DNA of 64,000 nt from Candidatus Denitrolinea symbiosum (GTDB taxonomy: Bacteria; Chloroflexota; Anaerolineae; Anaerolineales; Villigracilaceae): contig BLAA01000001.1 of the NCBI GenBank assembly GCA_017312345.1, positions 1,612,001 to 1,676,000 on the forward strand. The letters are read 5' to 3'. A program made the position numbers and the translations under genes. The notes below the pieces were generated by a model. That model was not told the origin of the DNA. It made no database searches and saw only the letters and a list, made by a program, of their open reading frames with translations. The number at the start of each line of letters is the position of its first letter. Position 1 is the stretch's first letter. Below are positions 7,046 to 16,629 of the stretch, piece by piece.

Positions 7046-9429
7046 TAGCGGACCTGTTTTTCGATTATGGGTTCGGCGATGCGGGCTTCGAGCGGCAGTT
7101 CGACGTAGAAGGTGGAGCCTTCGCCGGGGACGCCGGAGCTTTCGGCCCATAGGCGTCCGCCGTGCATTTCGACCAGGCGGCGGCTGATGGGCAGGCCGAG
7201 GCCGGTGCCGCCCACTTTGCGCGTGGTGGAGGTGTCCACCTGCGTAAATTCGCTGAAGATCTCCTCCAGTTTTTCGGGCGGGATGCCGAGCCCGTTGTCG
7301 TGGACGGCGATCAGCGCGTGTTCGGGGATGCGCGTAAGGTTGACGCTGATTCGGCCGTGTTCGGTGAATTTGATGGCGTTGTTGACGATGTTGATCATCA
7401 CCTGGCGCAGGCGCGTGCGGTCGGCGTTGACTTCCACCGAGAGGTCGGCTTCGGGGGCGATGAAGAGCGCGGTGTCGCGTTCGCTGGCGAGCGGGGAGGC
7501 GATGCTGATGACGTCCGCGATCAGTTCGTGGACGAGGAAGCGTTCGGGGTTCAGGTTCATGCGCCCGGCTTCGATCTTCGCCATGTCCAGCACGTCGTTG
7601 ATGAGGTTGAGCAGGTGCTGTCCGTTCTTTTGGATGAGCCGCAGGTCGTTGTCCATGGTGTCGGTCAACGGGCCGTCCAGACCTTCCAGGATCACGTCCG
7701 CGAAGCCGAGGATGGAGTTGAGCGGCGTGCGTAGTTCGTGCGACATGTTGGCGAGGAAGGACGACTTCAGGCGGTCGAGTTCGCGCAGTTGGGCCACGGT
7801 GGCCGCCTGCTCTGCGTAGAGCCGCGCGTTCTGGAGCGCCACGCTTACCTGCGCCGTCAACGTGGAGTAGATGTTGGCGTCTTCTTCGCTGAAACGGTGC
7901 GCGCGTTCTGATTGCACGTCGAACACGCCGATCATCTGTTCGCCCACGATCATCGGGACGGCCATCTCGGAGCGCGTGTCGGGAAGCAGGGGGTTGGGCA
8001 GGAAGCCGGGTTCGGCGCGCGCGTCGTTCACGATGACGGTCTTCCGCTCGCGGGCGGCGCGCGCCACCAGCGACTTTTCCGCGTCGTAGGGAATGGCGTC
8101 CTGTTTTTCGACCAGTTTCCTGCCGAGTTCGCCCGCGCCCGCCGCCAAAAGCAGGGTATTCCACGCGTCGTTCGCCAGGTAGATGTGGGCGTGGTACAGG
8201 CCGAAGCGTTCCTTCGTCATGTCTACCACCGATTGCAGGAGCTCGTCCGGGTTCAGCGCGGCGGACGCGGTGGTGGAGAGGCGCGCCACAGTCTGCAGCT
8301 CGGCGGCGCGCTTCTGAAGTTCGTCCGCGAGGCGGAGCGTCTCCAATTGCGTGCTGACGCGTTCCGCGATGGCCGAGGCCAGTTGCGCCGCCTCGGGAGA
8401 AATTTCCTTTTTGTCCACCACAGCCAGGCTGCCGACGGTCTCGCCGCGCACGTTCAACGGCAGGTCCAGGGCCGGCGTCTGCGGCAGTTCGGCGTCTTTC
8501 AACGGCTTGACCTGGTTTGAGTCATAGACGAATCCCATTTCGTCCGACCCGCGTTTGGAGTAGGCCTCCCACGCCTCGCGGGTGAGTCGACGCGTGGCCG
8601 CCTCTGCCTCGGCGCGGGCGCGGGAGGCGTCGGCCAGCAGGCGCAGGTTTTCCACCTGCTGCGAAACCCGCTGCGCGATGGCCGCGACGATCTCCCTGTC
8701 TTCGTCCGTCAACGGGCGGGAGGGATCGGGTTGCAGGAAGAGCGAGCCGACCTGCTCCTCCATCACATGGATGCTCTCCTGCACGCCGTCTGCCTGCGGG
8801 GGCGTGGTGAACGGCGCGACGGCGGAGTGGTCATACGCGAAACCCACGCGCCGGCCCTGATGGATGGCGTCGAGATACGCGTCCCAGTTTTCGTGGATGA
8901 ACTCGCGGGTGGCCGCTTCGGCCTCGACGCGGGCGCGCTCGGCCGCCGCGAGCAGGCGCAGGTTTTCGATCTGCTGCGAGGCCTGCCGCGCCACCGTCTC
9001 GATCAGTTTGGTCTCGTCGGCAGACCACGTCCGGTTGGGCGCGGTCTGCAAGTCCATTTTGCCGATCACCCGTCCGCCGGCGGTGAAGGGCGCCGAGACG
9101 ACTTCATTCGCGGGCAGCGCCGGGGGACGCGCGCCCCGCAAAGGCTGGACGGCGCCGTTGGAGAGGACGACGCCGAGGCGTTCCGTCTCATATCGGATTT
9201 CGGGATCGCGCGCCGGTCTCCGCGCTTCGACCTGCCCCTCGCTTCGCGCGGACGGGACGGCGGGCGCGGCTTCGCTTTGGGCGATCTCCGCCTCGAGTTC
9301 CTGCAGGCGGACGCGCAGCGCGTCCAACTCCGCGCGGAACTCGCGTTCCTCGCCGATCGGGTTGGACGCCAGGCGTTCCATTTTCGCGAAGAGGGATTTC
9401 ACCCGTTTTTGTATGGGATTCTTGGGCAT
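7045..9429 (-). CDS. Soluble multi-GAF sensor histidine kinase
   Basis: A 794-residue protein with no membrane segment. A coiled coil (about 20-55) is followed by three tandem roughly 100-residue GAF-like modules, each ending in a VARQASQQIENLRLL-type helix, then one full GAF domain (about 375-530). The kinase core has the H-box MSHELRTPL (His about 564), an N-box in VNNAIKF, G1 DNGLGIP and G2 GGTGLGL, so it should be an active HisKA/HATPase kinase. It has no receiver of its own; the next two genes supply receivers (the PLP fusion and the CheY-like protein). Being cytoplasmic, it may take input from the membrane sensors encoded just upstream, which lack kinase domains. That pairing is inference. 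Confidence 0.92.
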   Translation of the reverse strand: MPKNPIQKRVKSLFAKMERLASNPIGEEREFRAELDALRVRLQELEAEIAQSEAAPAVPSARSEGQVEARRPARDPEIRYETERLGVVLSNGAVQPLRGARPPALPANEVVSAPFTAGGRVIGKMDLQTAPNRTWSADETKLIETVARQASQQIENLRLLAAAERARVEAEAATREFIHENWDAYLDAIHQGRRVGFAYDHSAVAPFTTPPQADGVQESIHVMEEQVGSLFLQPDPSRPLTDEDREIVAAIAQRVSQQVENLRLLADASRARAEAEAATRRLTREAWEAYSKRGSDEMGFVYDSNQVKPLKDAELPQTPALDLPLNVRGETVGSLAVVDKKEISPEAAQLASAIAERVSTQLETLRLADELQKRAAELQTVARLSTTASAALNPDELLQSVVDMTKERFGLYHAHIYLANDAWNTLLLAAGAGELGRKLVEKQDAIPYDAEKSLVARAARERKTVIVNDARAEPGFLPNPLLPDTRSEMAVPMIVGEQMIGVFDVQSERAHRFSEEDANIYSTLTAQVSVALQNARLYAEQAATVAQLRELDRLKSSFLANMSHELRTPLNSILGFADVILEGLDGPLTDTMDNDLRLIQKNGQHLLNLINDVLDMAKIEAGRMNLNPERFLVHELIADVISIASPLASERDTALFIAPEADLSVEVNADRTRLRQVMINIVNNAIKFTEHGRISVNLTRIPEHALIAVHDNGLGIPPEKLEEIFSEFTQVDTSTTRKVGGTGLGLPISRRLVEMHGGRLWAESSGVPGEGSTFYVELPLEARIAEPIIEKQVR

Positions 9430-9455
9430 GGATGCCTTCTCCTGGACCGACGGGT

Positions 9456-11897
9456 TCAGCCGCCGTATTCCTGCGCGCCCACCTGGGCGACGATGAGCGG
9501 CGCGCCGAGCACGTGACCGAGTTCGCTTGCCGCGATCTGCAGCACAGCCTCCACGCTGTCCGCGCCCTGGATCTTCCGGCTGATGACGTTTGCCAGGGCT
9601 TCGTGTTCGGCCAGGCTTTGGGCGCGTTCGAACTGACGGCGGTTTTCCAGCACGGTGGCGATCTGCGGCGCCAGCGAGGACAACAGACGAATATCATCTT
9701 GCGTAAAATCATACGGGTCTTTGCCCAAAAGACCGAACGCGCCAATTTGCCTGGAGCCGACAAACAAAGGCAAAACTGCAATGGAACGAATGCCCGACTC
9801 TCGCATACTGTCTTTTGTGCGTTCATCGGTATAAATATCGTTGAAGAAAAGATTAACCGGGCTGACAAAGGCTTCCAGCCCCGGAGTGTCCGCAACGGAA
9901 AAGCGCGTGCCTACCGGGAAAACAGGTTCGCCCACACCGCTCCACCAATTGGCTGCAATGTCTATGCTTTCGATATTGTTCTGCCCGTCGCGATTGTGTG
10001 TCATCAAAAGCGCGCCGTTCAGCGCCGGAATGTGGATCAGGTTCACGATGGAAGCGACCATCTCCTGCAAATTTTCCGCCTGTGTGACGAAACGGCTGCC
10101 TTCGAACAGTTTTTCGGTCTGCGCGAGCGCGGCTTGCATCCGGTCATATTGACGCGCGTTCTGCACGGCGACCGCGATCTGCGCCGCCAGCGCGGTTTGC
10201 ACGTCAACGTCCGCCTCGGTGAAGCGTCCGACCTGGTCGGATTGCACGTCGAAGACGCCGATCGCCTGTTCGCCGACGATCATCGGCGCGGCCAGTTCGG
10301 AACGGGTGTCCGGCAGCAGGGGGTTGGGGAGGAAGTCCGGCGCGGCGGTCACGTCGTTGACGGTGACGCCTTTTCGGTCGCGGGCGGCGCGGGCCACCAG
10401 CGACCGCTCGCGGTTAAGCGGGATCGAGTGTCCCTCGGCGACCATGCGCCGTCCCGGCTCGCCTGCGCCCGCGGCCAGCGTGAGATTTTCGCCGGTTTCG
10501 TCGAGCAGGTAGATGTGGGCGTGGTAGAAGTCGAAGCGCTCTTTGGTGAGGTCCACCACTTCCTGCAGCAGCCTGTCCGTTTCCAGGATCGTGGAGGCCG
10601 AAGCGCCGACCTCCGCCACTGTGGCGAGCGCCTTTGTGCGTTCGGCCACGCGTTGTTCGAGGGTGGCGAACAGGGTTCTGAGTTGGAGCGTCATCGAGTT
10701 GAACGCGCCTGCCAGCACGCCGGTCTCGTCGTTGCTGCGCACATCCGCGGTCACATTCAAATTTCCCGCCGACACGGTCTGCGCGGCCTGGGTCAACGCC
10801 TGCATGGGGCGGACGATCTGTCCCGCGACGAACCAGAGGAAGATCAGGGCCAGCGCGATGAAGGCGAGGCTGATGACCACCTGGCGAACGGCGGCGCTTG
10901 TGGCGGGAGCCGTGATCTTGTCGAAGGGGATGCTGAAGCCCAACACCCAGCGCGTCCCCGCGTCGTCCACTTTGATCGGCGAAAAGATTTGGAGGTATTT
11001 GCCGTCCTGGCTCAGCCTTGAAAATGTATCGCCTAATTGGGATCGGATCTGATTGTAATCGTTGTAAATAAGATCAACCGATTGATTGGCTATCTCGGGG
11101 CGATTCCGAACCGCGACCAGCGTCCCGCTTTCGGTGAATAGCGCGACTTCAGCGCTGCCTTCGTATAGATCGATCCTATCCACCAGTTCCTGCATGACGC
11201 CGATGGGCGCGTCCACCCCGGCGATGCCGTAGAACTTCCCGTCCGAGACGATGGGGACGATGAACGACGCGATGGTCAGGTCTTGTCCCTGGATGCGGCG
11301 GACGATGGGCGCGATGGCGACCTCTTTCAGGGTACTGCGGGGGATGATGTACCAGTCTCCGACGCCCGGTATTTCATATTGGGTTAAAGCCTCCGTGTGG
11401 ATGATTCCGTCGAGGTCTCTCACCCAGTAGGGAATGAAACGGCCGGTTTCGTCATGCGCCACCGCTCTCGCATACTGCCTGTCCGATCCGTCGAATTCGT
11501 TTGGCTCCCACAGGGTGTATGTGCCCAAAAAGGAGGGATTCTCCAGCAAAACTTTTCGGAGAATGGCGTTGGCTTCGTCCCGCGACAAGGCGATGGGGAT
11601 GCTGGGGTCCTTGACCGCCTCCAGGGATTCCGCCAATGTGCGCGCCTTCACGAGAGGCGGGCTCAGAACGTCCATGACCTGGCTGGCTTGCACTTCCGAG
11701 AAAGCCAACGCTTCTTTGGTGGCATTGTCAATGGCCGCGTTCCGAAACGTAAAAACGGAATAGCCGATCAGAATAAAAGAGACCAAAGCCAGCCAAAGCC
11801 CTGCCCAGAAGGTGATTTTTGTCCGAATGGACGAGCGTTTGCCGGGATTGGCTTTGTCCACAGGGCCGGGATCTGATCGAGCAGGTTGAGTCGTCAT
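9456..11897 (-). CDS. Cache-HAMP-GAF-GAF membrane sensor without output domain
   Basis: An 813-residue protein: membrane segment about 27-51, a periplasmic double-Cache-like domain to about 340, a second membrane segment about 349-369, HAMP (about 368-420) leading into an EQRVAERTKAL coiled coil, GAF1 (about 435-590) and GAF2 (about 620-770). It ends in a helix motif, ISRKIQGADSVEAVLQIA, shared with three other sensors here. There is no histidine kinase, cyclase, methyl-accepting or DNA-binding domain. It follows the BMP-type binding lipoprotein gene by about 60 bases, so a liganded binding protein may dock on the periplasmic domain. Its GAF1 DNA is nearly identical to that of the sensor near 20.5 kb. 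Confidence 0.88.
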   Translation of the reverse strand: MTTQPARSDPGPVDKANPGKRSSIRTKITFWAGLWLALVSFILIGYSVFTFRNAAIDNATKEALAFSEVQASQVMDVLSPPLVKARTLAESLEAVKDPSIPIALSRDEANAILRKVLLENPSFLGTYTLWEPNEFDGSDRQYARAVAHDETGRFIPYWVRDLDGIIHTEALTQYEIPGVGDWYIIPRSTLKEVAIAPIVRRIQGQDLTIASFIVPIVSDGKFYGIAGVDAPIGVMQELVDRIDLYEGSAEVALFTESGTLVAVRNRPEIANQSVDLIYNDYNQIRSQLGDTFSRLSQDGKYLQIFSPIKVDDAGTRWVLGFSIPFDKITAPATSAAVRQVVISLAFIALALIFLWFVAGQIVRPMQALTQAAQTVSAGNLNVTADVRSNDETGVLAGAFNSMTLQLRTLFATLEQRVAERTKALATVAEVGASASTILETDRLLQEVVDLTKERFDFYHAHIYLLDETGENLTLAAGAGEPGRRMVAEGHSIPLNRERSLVARAARDRKGVTVNDVTAAPDFLPNPLLPDTRSELAAPMIVGEQAIGVFDVQSDQVGRFTEADVDVQTALAAQIAVAVQNARQYDRMQAALAQTEKLFEGSRFVTQAENLQEMVASIVNLIHIPALNGALLMTHNRDGQNNIESIDIAANWWSGVGEPVFPVGTRFSVADTPGLEAFVSPVNLFFNDIYTDERTKDSMRESGIRSIAVLPLFVGSRQIGAFGLLGKDPYDFTQDDIRLLSSLAPQIATVLENRRQFERAQSLAEHEALANVISRKIQGADSVEAVLQIAASELGHVLGAPLIVAQVGAQEYGG
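10172..10665. repeat. Duplicated GAF1 segment, copy 1
   Basis: About 490 bp, from GAF1 through the preceding coiled-coil linker, match 20255-20748 in the same orientation with only scattered mismatches by eye, while flanking parts of the two genes are clearly diverged. Confidence 0.9.
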
Positions 11898-11957
11898 CTC
11901 AGGAACTCCAGGTAAATGCGGAACTTTGCTTTCATCGAAGGATAAGCGGCCGTTTTT

Positions 11958-12977
11958 TCAGGGCAGGTCAATGGCGATCGTGCCGTTGACGATGCCTCGC
12001 ACGGTCTTCTCGCCCAATGTCTTGATGTCGGCGGGCAGGGCGTAATCCGGGTTGTACTCCATGACGAGGCCGCCGTTGGCGAGCGTGATGGTGAAGGAAT
12101 CTCCGCCGAGCCTGCCGGCCTGGATCTTGGCGACGATCTCCCTCAGCACGACTTCCCAGTGGTAAACCTGGTTTGCCACAACGATCCTGGGGGCCAGGGA
12201 GGTCTGGTTGGACTGTGTGCCGAACCAGAGGACGTTGTTTTCGCTGGCGTTGCCGATCGGCCCAACTACCATCTGGGCGGTGCCGGTCAGCGCGTCCGCG
12301 CCGTCCGAGATGTATCCGGCCGCGGTTTCAGAAGCCAGCACAACGTCGGAGAATGAACCGATATAGTTCACGTTCACCTGAATTTCGGGATCGGTCGCCG
12401 CGACGCCGGCTTTGAATCCGTCCACGTATAACTTGGCGTCGCCCACCTCCACCGGGCCGATCACCCCGATCTTTTTGCTGGCGGTCAGGCTGGCGGCCAG
12501 GACGCCGTTGACATATCCGCCCTGTTCAGATGCGGCCTCGTACGCGAACACATTGGGGAGGCCAAAGGTCTTGGAGTCGGTGCCCCAGGCGAAACTTGTT
12601 TGCGGGAACTCGGGCGCCACCTCTTTGACGGTGTCTCCATACTGCGAGCCGTGCGCGATGACCAGGTCGTAGCCTTGCGTCGCGTAGGTGCGGAGCGCGG
12701 CGGTCGCGTCGGTCAGCACATACATGCCTTGTGAATAGACGAAGGTCATTTTTGCCGCGCCGCCCATTTCTTCCTGGATTTGCATCAGCGCTTCGTAAAT
12801 GCCCTGGCTGAAGGCCATGTCGTTCACCGCGCTTGGCGTGATGAACGCGACGCGGAAGGGTTTGGCCTCGGGAGTGGGGGAAGGGACGGCGGGCGCGGGC
12901 GAGGCGGTTGGCGCGCCGCCGCATCCCGCAAGGATGAGGGTAAAAGCGGCGAAAAGGACGATTAACTTGCGCGACAT
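11958..12977 (-). CDS. BMP/PnrA-type substrate-binding lipoprotein
   Basis: A 339-residue protein with a lipoprotein signal peptide (lipobox LAGC near residue 20) and a Pro/Ala-rich tether, then a periplasmic binding fold of the BMP (basic membrane protein/PnrA/Med) family: FITPSAVNDMAFSQGIYEAL at the start of the mature domain and HGSQYGDTVKEVAPEFP further on. Relatives bind nucleosides or similar small molecules for ABC importers. No ATPase or permease gene is adjacent; the neighbours are kinase-less membrane sensors, so a sensing role is plausible. The start at 12977 has AAGGAG nearby; longer in-frame starts would bury the signal peptide. Confidence 0.88.
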   Translation of the reverse strand: MSRKLIVLFAAFTLILAGCGGAPTASPAPAVPSPTPEAKPFRVAFITPSAVNDMAFSQGIYEALMQIQEEMGGAAKMTFVYSQGMYVLTDATAALRTYATQGYDLVIAHGSQYGDTVKEVAPEFPQTSFAWGTDSKTFGLPNVFAYEAASEQGGYVNGVLAASLTASKKIGVIGPVEVGDAKLYVDGFKAGVAATDPEIQVNVNYIGSFSDVVLASETAAGYISDGADALTGTAQMVVGPIGNASENNVLWFGTQSNQTSLAPRIVVANQVYHWEVVLREIVAKIQAGRLGGDSFTITLANGGLVMEYNPDYALPADIKTLGEKTVRGIVNGTIAIDLP

Positions 12978-13146
12978 ATATTTCTCCTTGTAGCGGATCT
13001 CTCGTAAAAGTGAGCGCTTGGCGTAAGAGACGTTCTCCAACATTGGCTGGCTCAGGCAGGATGTCCGGTAGAAAAATTGCACGGTTTGGCTCCAGGCGCG
13101 GTCAACGCGTTGGACGGGGCGGCGCTGGCTCCTTGCAAAGCGGAAT

Positions 13147-15753
13147 TCAATCCTGGCCGCCGTCGCCGCGTTCTTTCACGCCCAATTGGGCGATGGTGAG
13201 CGGCGCGCCGAGCGCGTGACCCAGTTCGCGGGCCGCGATCTGCAAGACGGATTCCACGCTGGTCGCGCTTTGGATCTTCTGGCTGATGAGGTTCAGCGCG
13301 CTTTCGCGTTCGGCCTGCTTTTGGGCGCGCTCGAACTGGCGGCGGTTTTCCAGCACGGTGGCGATCTGCGGCGCGAGCGAGGTGAAGAGGCGGGTCTCTT
13401 CCGAGGTGAATTTGTGCGGTTCTTCGGCTTCCAGGATCACCGCGCCGATCTGCCGGGCGCCGCTGTGCAGGGGAAGGATTGCCACCGCCCGCAGGTTCTG
13501 TCGTTGAACCAGCTGCATGGTGACCGCGTCCACGCGTTCGTCGGCGTGCGTATCGTCGAAGAAGACCGGCGTGGGACTGACGAACAGCGACATGGCGCGG
13601 ATGACCTCGCGCGGGTAATGCGTCCCGACGGGGGTGATCTCGGTCCCCGTCCCGTTCCACCAGTTCGCGATGATGTCGAGGCTGTTGATCTGGTTGTCGG
13701 CGTCGTAATTGAAGATTGCCAGTACTGCCCGGTTGATTTCGGGGATGTCCAGCGCGGCGACGACGGCAGCGGTCAGTTCCTGTAGATCGCCGGCCTGCGA
13801 TAGGTCGCGGCTGGCTTCGAACAGTTTTTCCGTCTGTGTCAGCGCGGACTGGGCGCGGTCGTATTGGCGCAGGTTTTCAATGTGGGCGCCCAACCGTTCC
13901 GCGACGGTGGCGACGAGCTCCAGCGAGGCGGCGTCCGCGGGATTTAATCCTTGCACGGCGAGGCTGCCAATGGCCTCCTCGCGGACTTTGATCGGCAGGG
14001 CGACCGCCGCCGGTTCGGAGGAAAGGTCGGCGGCGCTTTCATGCGGCCGGACCTCTTTCAGATCGTAAAGGAAGCCGAGGTCGTCCGCTTTTCTGCCTGC
14101 GGCATATTCCTGCCATCCTTCCCGGGTCAGCCGGCGGGAGGCCTGCTCCGCTTCGGCGCGATAACGCTCGGCGTTTTCCAGCAGGCGCAGGTTTTCGACT
14201 TGCCGCGCCACCTGGCGCGCGACGGCGTTGATGAGTTCTCTCGCCTGCGGATTCAGGGACTGCTCGTTCAGCTCGGCCGCCAGCGAACCGAGCGTCTCTC
14301 CGCCGACCGCGATGGGCGCGGACAGGGAACTGTCGCTCGGAAGCGGCTGCGCGGCCTCGGTCTCGGAGAGAGGCGTGATCCGGTTCTGTTCGTAGGCGAA
14401 CCCGATCTGTTCGGGTTTGTGGATGGCGTCCAGGTAATCCTGCCATTGGGCGTGGACGAGGCGGGCGGCCTGCTTTTCCACTTCTGCGCGGGCCTGTTCG
14501 GCCTCTTCCAGAAGGTTCGCGTTCTGGACGGCGACGGCCAGTTGTCCTGCCAGCGCTTCAAAAGCGGGCAGGATTTCCTGGTTGAGCGCGCCGGCCCGGT
14601 CGCTTTGCATGTCCAACACGCCCACTACCCGGTCGTTGATGATGAGCGGGACGGCCATTTCCGAGCGTGTGTCTGGCAGGAGCGCGTTGGGATGGAAGGA
14701 TGGGCTGGCGGCGGTGTCCGAAATGACCACGGGGCGTTTTTCCACGGCCGCGCGCCCGTTGATGGACGCGGAGTTGATCGGGAGGCTGTGGCCGCGCGCG
14801 GTCAGTTCCGCGCCGACCGTCCCCGTCCCGGAGCGAAGCGTCAGCGTCGTCTGCGTCGGGTTGGCGAGGTAGACCTGCGCATAGTACAGGTTGAAGCGAG
14901 AGCGGATGATCTCCACGGCTTCTCGCAGCATGACGTCGAGGTCGCGCACTTGCGAGACGGAGCGTCCGACCTCGGCGGCCAGTTCCAGGTTGCGCGTGCG
15001 TTCGGCCACGCGTGTTTCGAGCGTACCGATGAACTCTCGCAGGCGGGAAGTCATGGTATCGAAGGCGTTTCCCAGTTTCCCCAATTCATCTTTACTTTTG
15101 AGATTGGTCGCGTGGGCGTAGTTTCCCTGCGTGATTTCCTGCGCGGAGCGCGTCAGCGCGTTGATTGGGCTGAGAATGTTGAAGAATACGATGAGGAAAA
15201 GCGCAATGAGCGTGGCTACTATGGCGGCGACGATGATGTTTGTAAACAGATTGGCTGTTTTCTTGATCTGTTTCTCCTCTGCGTTAAGGTATTGATCGTA
15301 TTCTGTCACCGTCGTCTCGACTTTGCTTACGATGGCATCCAATTGATCCAGGCGGAGAACGTCCTCCTGGGTCAGCGCCTGCCCTGTCGCGGCGCGCGCT
15401 CGCAGATCCTGAAGTAACAGACTGATTGTGGACAGGGAGGTTTGAATATCGCGCAGGGAGGTTGCGATCTCGGTCCGTTTCTCGATTCGCAAGTTGGTAT
15501 TGACTGCAGCTTGCATCAGGAACACGTCGTCAACCACCCGGGCGATGGCGTTGTTTTTGTCGGGCAGGTTCGATTGCGCGATTAATTTGCCCAACGCCAG
15601 CTTTTCGCTTGTGAACAGCATGACCTGTCCCAACCGCCGGCGGGCGGCGATATCTTCCAGTTGCCGCGCGTTGCGGGTGAAAACCCAAAAGGCGCCGGAC
15701 AAGAGGGCGATGAGGGTCAACATTAATAAGCCGAGTTTTAATTTAAGAGACAT
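13147..15753 (-). CDS. HAMP and multi-GAF membrane sensor without output domain
   Basis: An 868-residue protein: membrane segment about 7-26, a helical periplasmic domain (about 28-168) resembling four-helix-bundle sensor domains, membrane segment about 170-194, HAMP, a coiled coil, a full GAF (about 260-415), then two degenerate GAF-like modules introduced by WQDYLDAIH and WQEYAAG, and a last GAF (about 690-800). It ends with ISQKIQSATSVESVLQIA, the tail motif shared with its paralogues. No catalytic output domain is present. It lies between the ModA-like and BMP-like lipoprotein genes on the same strand. A signalling partner has to be supplied in trans, most simply by the soluble GAF kinase downstream. 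Confidence 0.87.
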   Translation of the reverse strand: MSLKLKLGLLMLTLIALLSGAFWVFTRNARQLEDIAARRRLGQVMLFTSEKLALGKLIAQSNLPDKNNAIARVVDDVFLMQAAVNTNLRIEKRTEIATSLRDIQTSLSTISLLLQDLRARAATGQALTQEDVLRLDQLDAIVSKVETTVTEYDQYLNAEEKQIKKTANLFTNIIVAAIVATLIALFLIVFFNILSPINALTRSAQEITQGNYAHATNLKSKDELGKLGNAFDTMTSRLREFIGTLETRVAERTRNLELAAEVGRSVSQVRDLDVMLREAVEIIRSRFNLYYAQVYLANPTQTTLTLRSGTGTVGAELTARGHSLPINSASINGRAAVEKRPVVISDTAASPSFHPNALLPDTRSEMAVPLIINDRVVGVLDMQSDRAGALNQEILPAFEALAGQLAVAVQNANLLEEAEQARAEVEKQAARLVHAQWQDYLDAIHKPEQIGFAYEQNRITPLSETEAAQPLPSDSSLSAPIAVGGETLGSLAAELNEQSLNPQARELINAVARQVARQVENLRLLENAERYRAEAEQASRRLTREGWQEYAAGRKADDLGFLYDLKEVRPHESAADLSSEPAAVALPIKVREEAIGSLAVQGLNPADAASLELVATVAERLGAHIENLRQYDRAQSALTQTEKLFEASRDLSQAGDLQELTAAVVAALDIPEINRAVLAIFNYDADNQINSLDIIANWWNGTGTEITPVGTHYPREVIRAMSLFVSPTPVFFDDTHADERVDAVTMQLVQRQNLRAVAILPLHSGARQIGAVILEAEEPHKFTSEETRLFTSLAPQIATVLENRRQFERAQKQAERESALNLISQKIQSATSVESVLQIAARELGHALGAPLTIAQLGVKERGDGGQD

Positions 15754-15822
15754 GCATGCCTCGCTTTCATCTGGCGGAAACGATCATGGCGGCAGGATCA
15801 ACCTTGCGATACTGGGCCGGAG

Positions 15823-16581
15823 TTATTTTTCAAGGATGGAGAAACCGGCGTTTTTGAACGCCTGTTTTCCTTCCGCGCCGGCAACGAATTCCACAAAGGC
15901 CGACGCGTCCTTTTCCGACGCGGTGTAGGATGGAATTGCAATCCACATCTCCAGAATTTCGGTAATGTCGGCGGGGATTTGGACGGCTTCCAGTTTCGGG
16001 TTGGATTTCGCGACGGAATCCCAAATGATGAGAGCATCCACTTCATTTTTTAACAGCAGCTCCGTCATTTCGCTTGGCGTGGCGGCCAGAGCAATGATGT
16101 TGGCTTCGATGGAGTCTTTCAGGGGCGATTTCCCGATGATCTTTTTCGCCAGGCTGCCCGCCGCTCCCAATTCGGGGGTGAGGATGGAAATGCGTACCCC
16201 ATCCCTAGCCAGGTCGTCCCAGGATTTCACTGTTTTGTCGCCCTTCCGCACAATGATTGCGGGGGTTAGGGTCGCCAACGGTTGACTTTCGAGGATCAGG
16301 CCATTCTGTTTCATTCGCTCCACGTCTTGCAGGGTGGCGATGTAAATGTCGCCCTGTTGGATGGCGCGCATGGTTTCTTCCAGCGTTTTGGAGGCCGCAA
16401 AACTACAATTGACGGTGACGTTCGGATGTTGTTCTTCGTAGAGGCCTTTGATCTCCAGCACGGGTTTTTTCATTGAATCGCCCGCATAGACTTCAAGAAT
16501 AACCGGTTGGGGGGCGCAGCCTGACAATACCATAGCCGCGAGAGACAGGATGATAAACAGTGCGAACAGCGTTTTTGACAT
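15823..16581 (-). CDS. ModA-like periplasmic binding lipoprotein
   Basis: A 252-residue protein with a lipoprotein signal (lipobox LSGC, Cys about 22) followed by a type II binding fold in the style of molybdate-binding ModA: LEVYAGDSMKKPVLEIKGLY at the start, then AIQQGDIYIAT and a central GVRISILTPELGAAGSLAKK. ModA proteins bind oxyanions such as molybdate or tungstate for an ABC importer, but no ModB or ModC gene is near. It sits between two membrane sensor genes on the same strand, about 48 bases after one and 69 before the other, so it may present a ligand to a sensor. Ligand identity cannot be read from the sequence. Confidence 0.83.
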   Translation of the reverse strand: MSKTLFALFIILSLAAMVLSGCAPQPVILEVYAGDSMKKPVLEIKGLYEEQHPNVTVNCSFAASKTLEETMRAIQQGDIYIATLQDVERMKQNGLILESQPLATLTPAIIVRKGDKTVKSWDDLARDGVRISILTPELGAAGSLAKKIIGKSPLKDSIEANIIALAATPSEMTELLLKNEVDALIIWDSVAKSNPKLEAVQIPADITEILEMWIAIPSYTASEKDASAFVEFVAGAEGKQAFKNAGFSILEK

Positions 16582-16629
16582 GTTGCAATTTCCTTATTGG
16601 TTGATTGAAGCGAAATATTTGCTAGCCGA

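Noticed and set aside
7046..8164. N-terminal extension of the PLP-receiver frame upstream of 7045
   Set aside because: The upstream part is Arg/Pro-rich and lies in another frame of the histidine kinase gene; the ATG at 7045 overlaps the kinase stop and begins the zinc ribbon.
9432..11021. Long open frame on the plus strand (over 500 codons) opposite the Cache-HAMP-GAF sensor
   Set aside because: It is antisense to a gene with clear domains and is rich in Arg, His, Gly and Val runs typical of GC-rich antisense frames.
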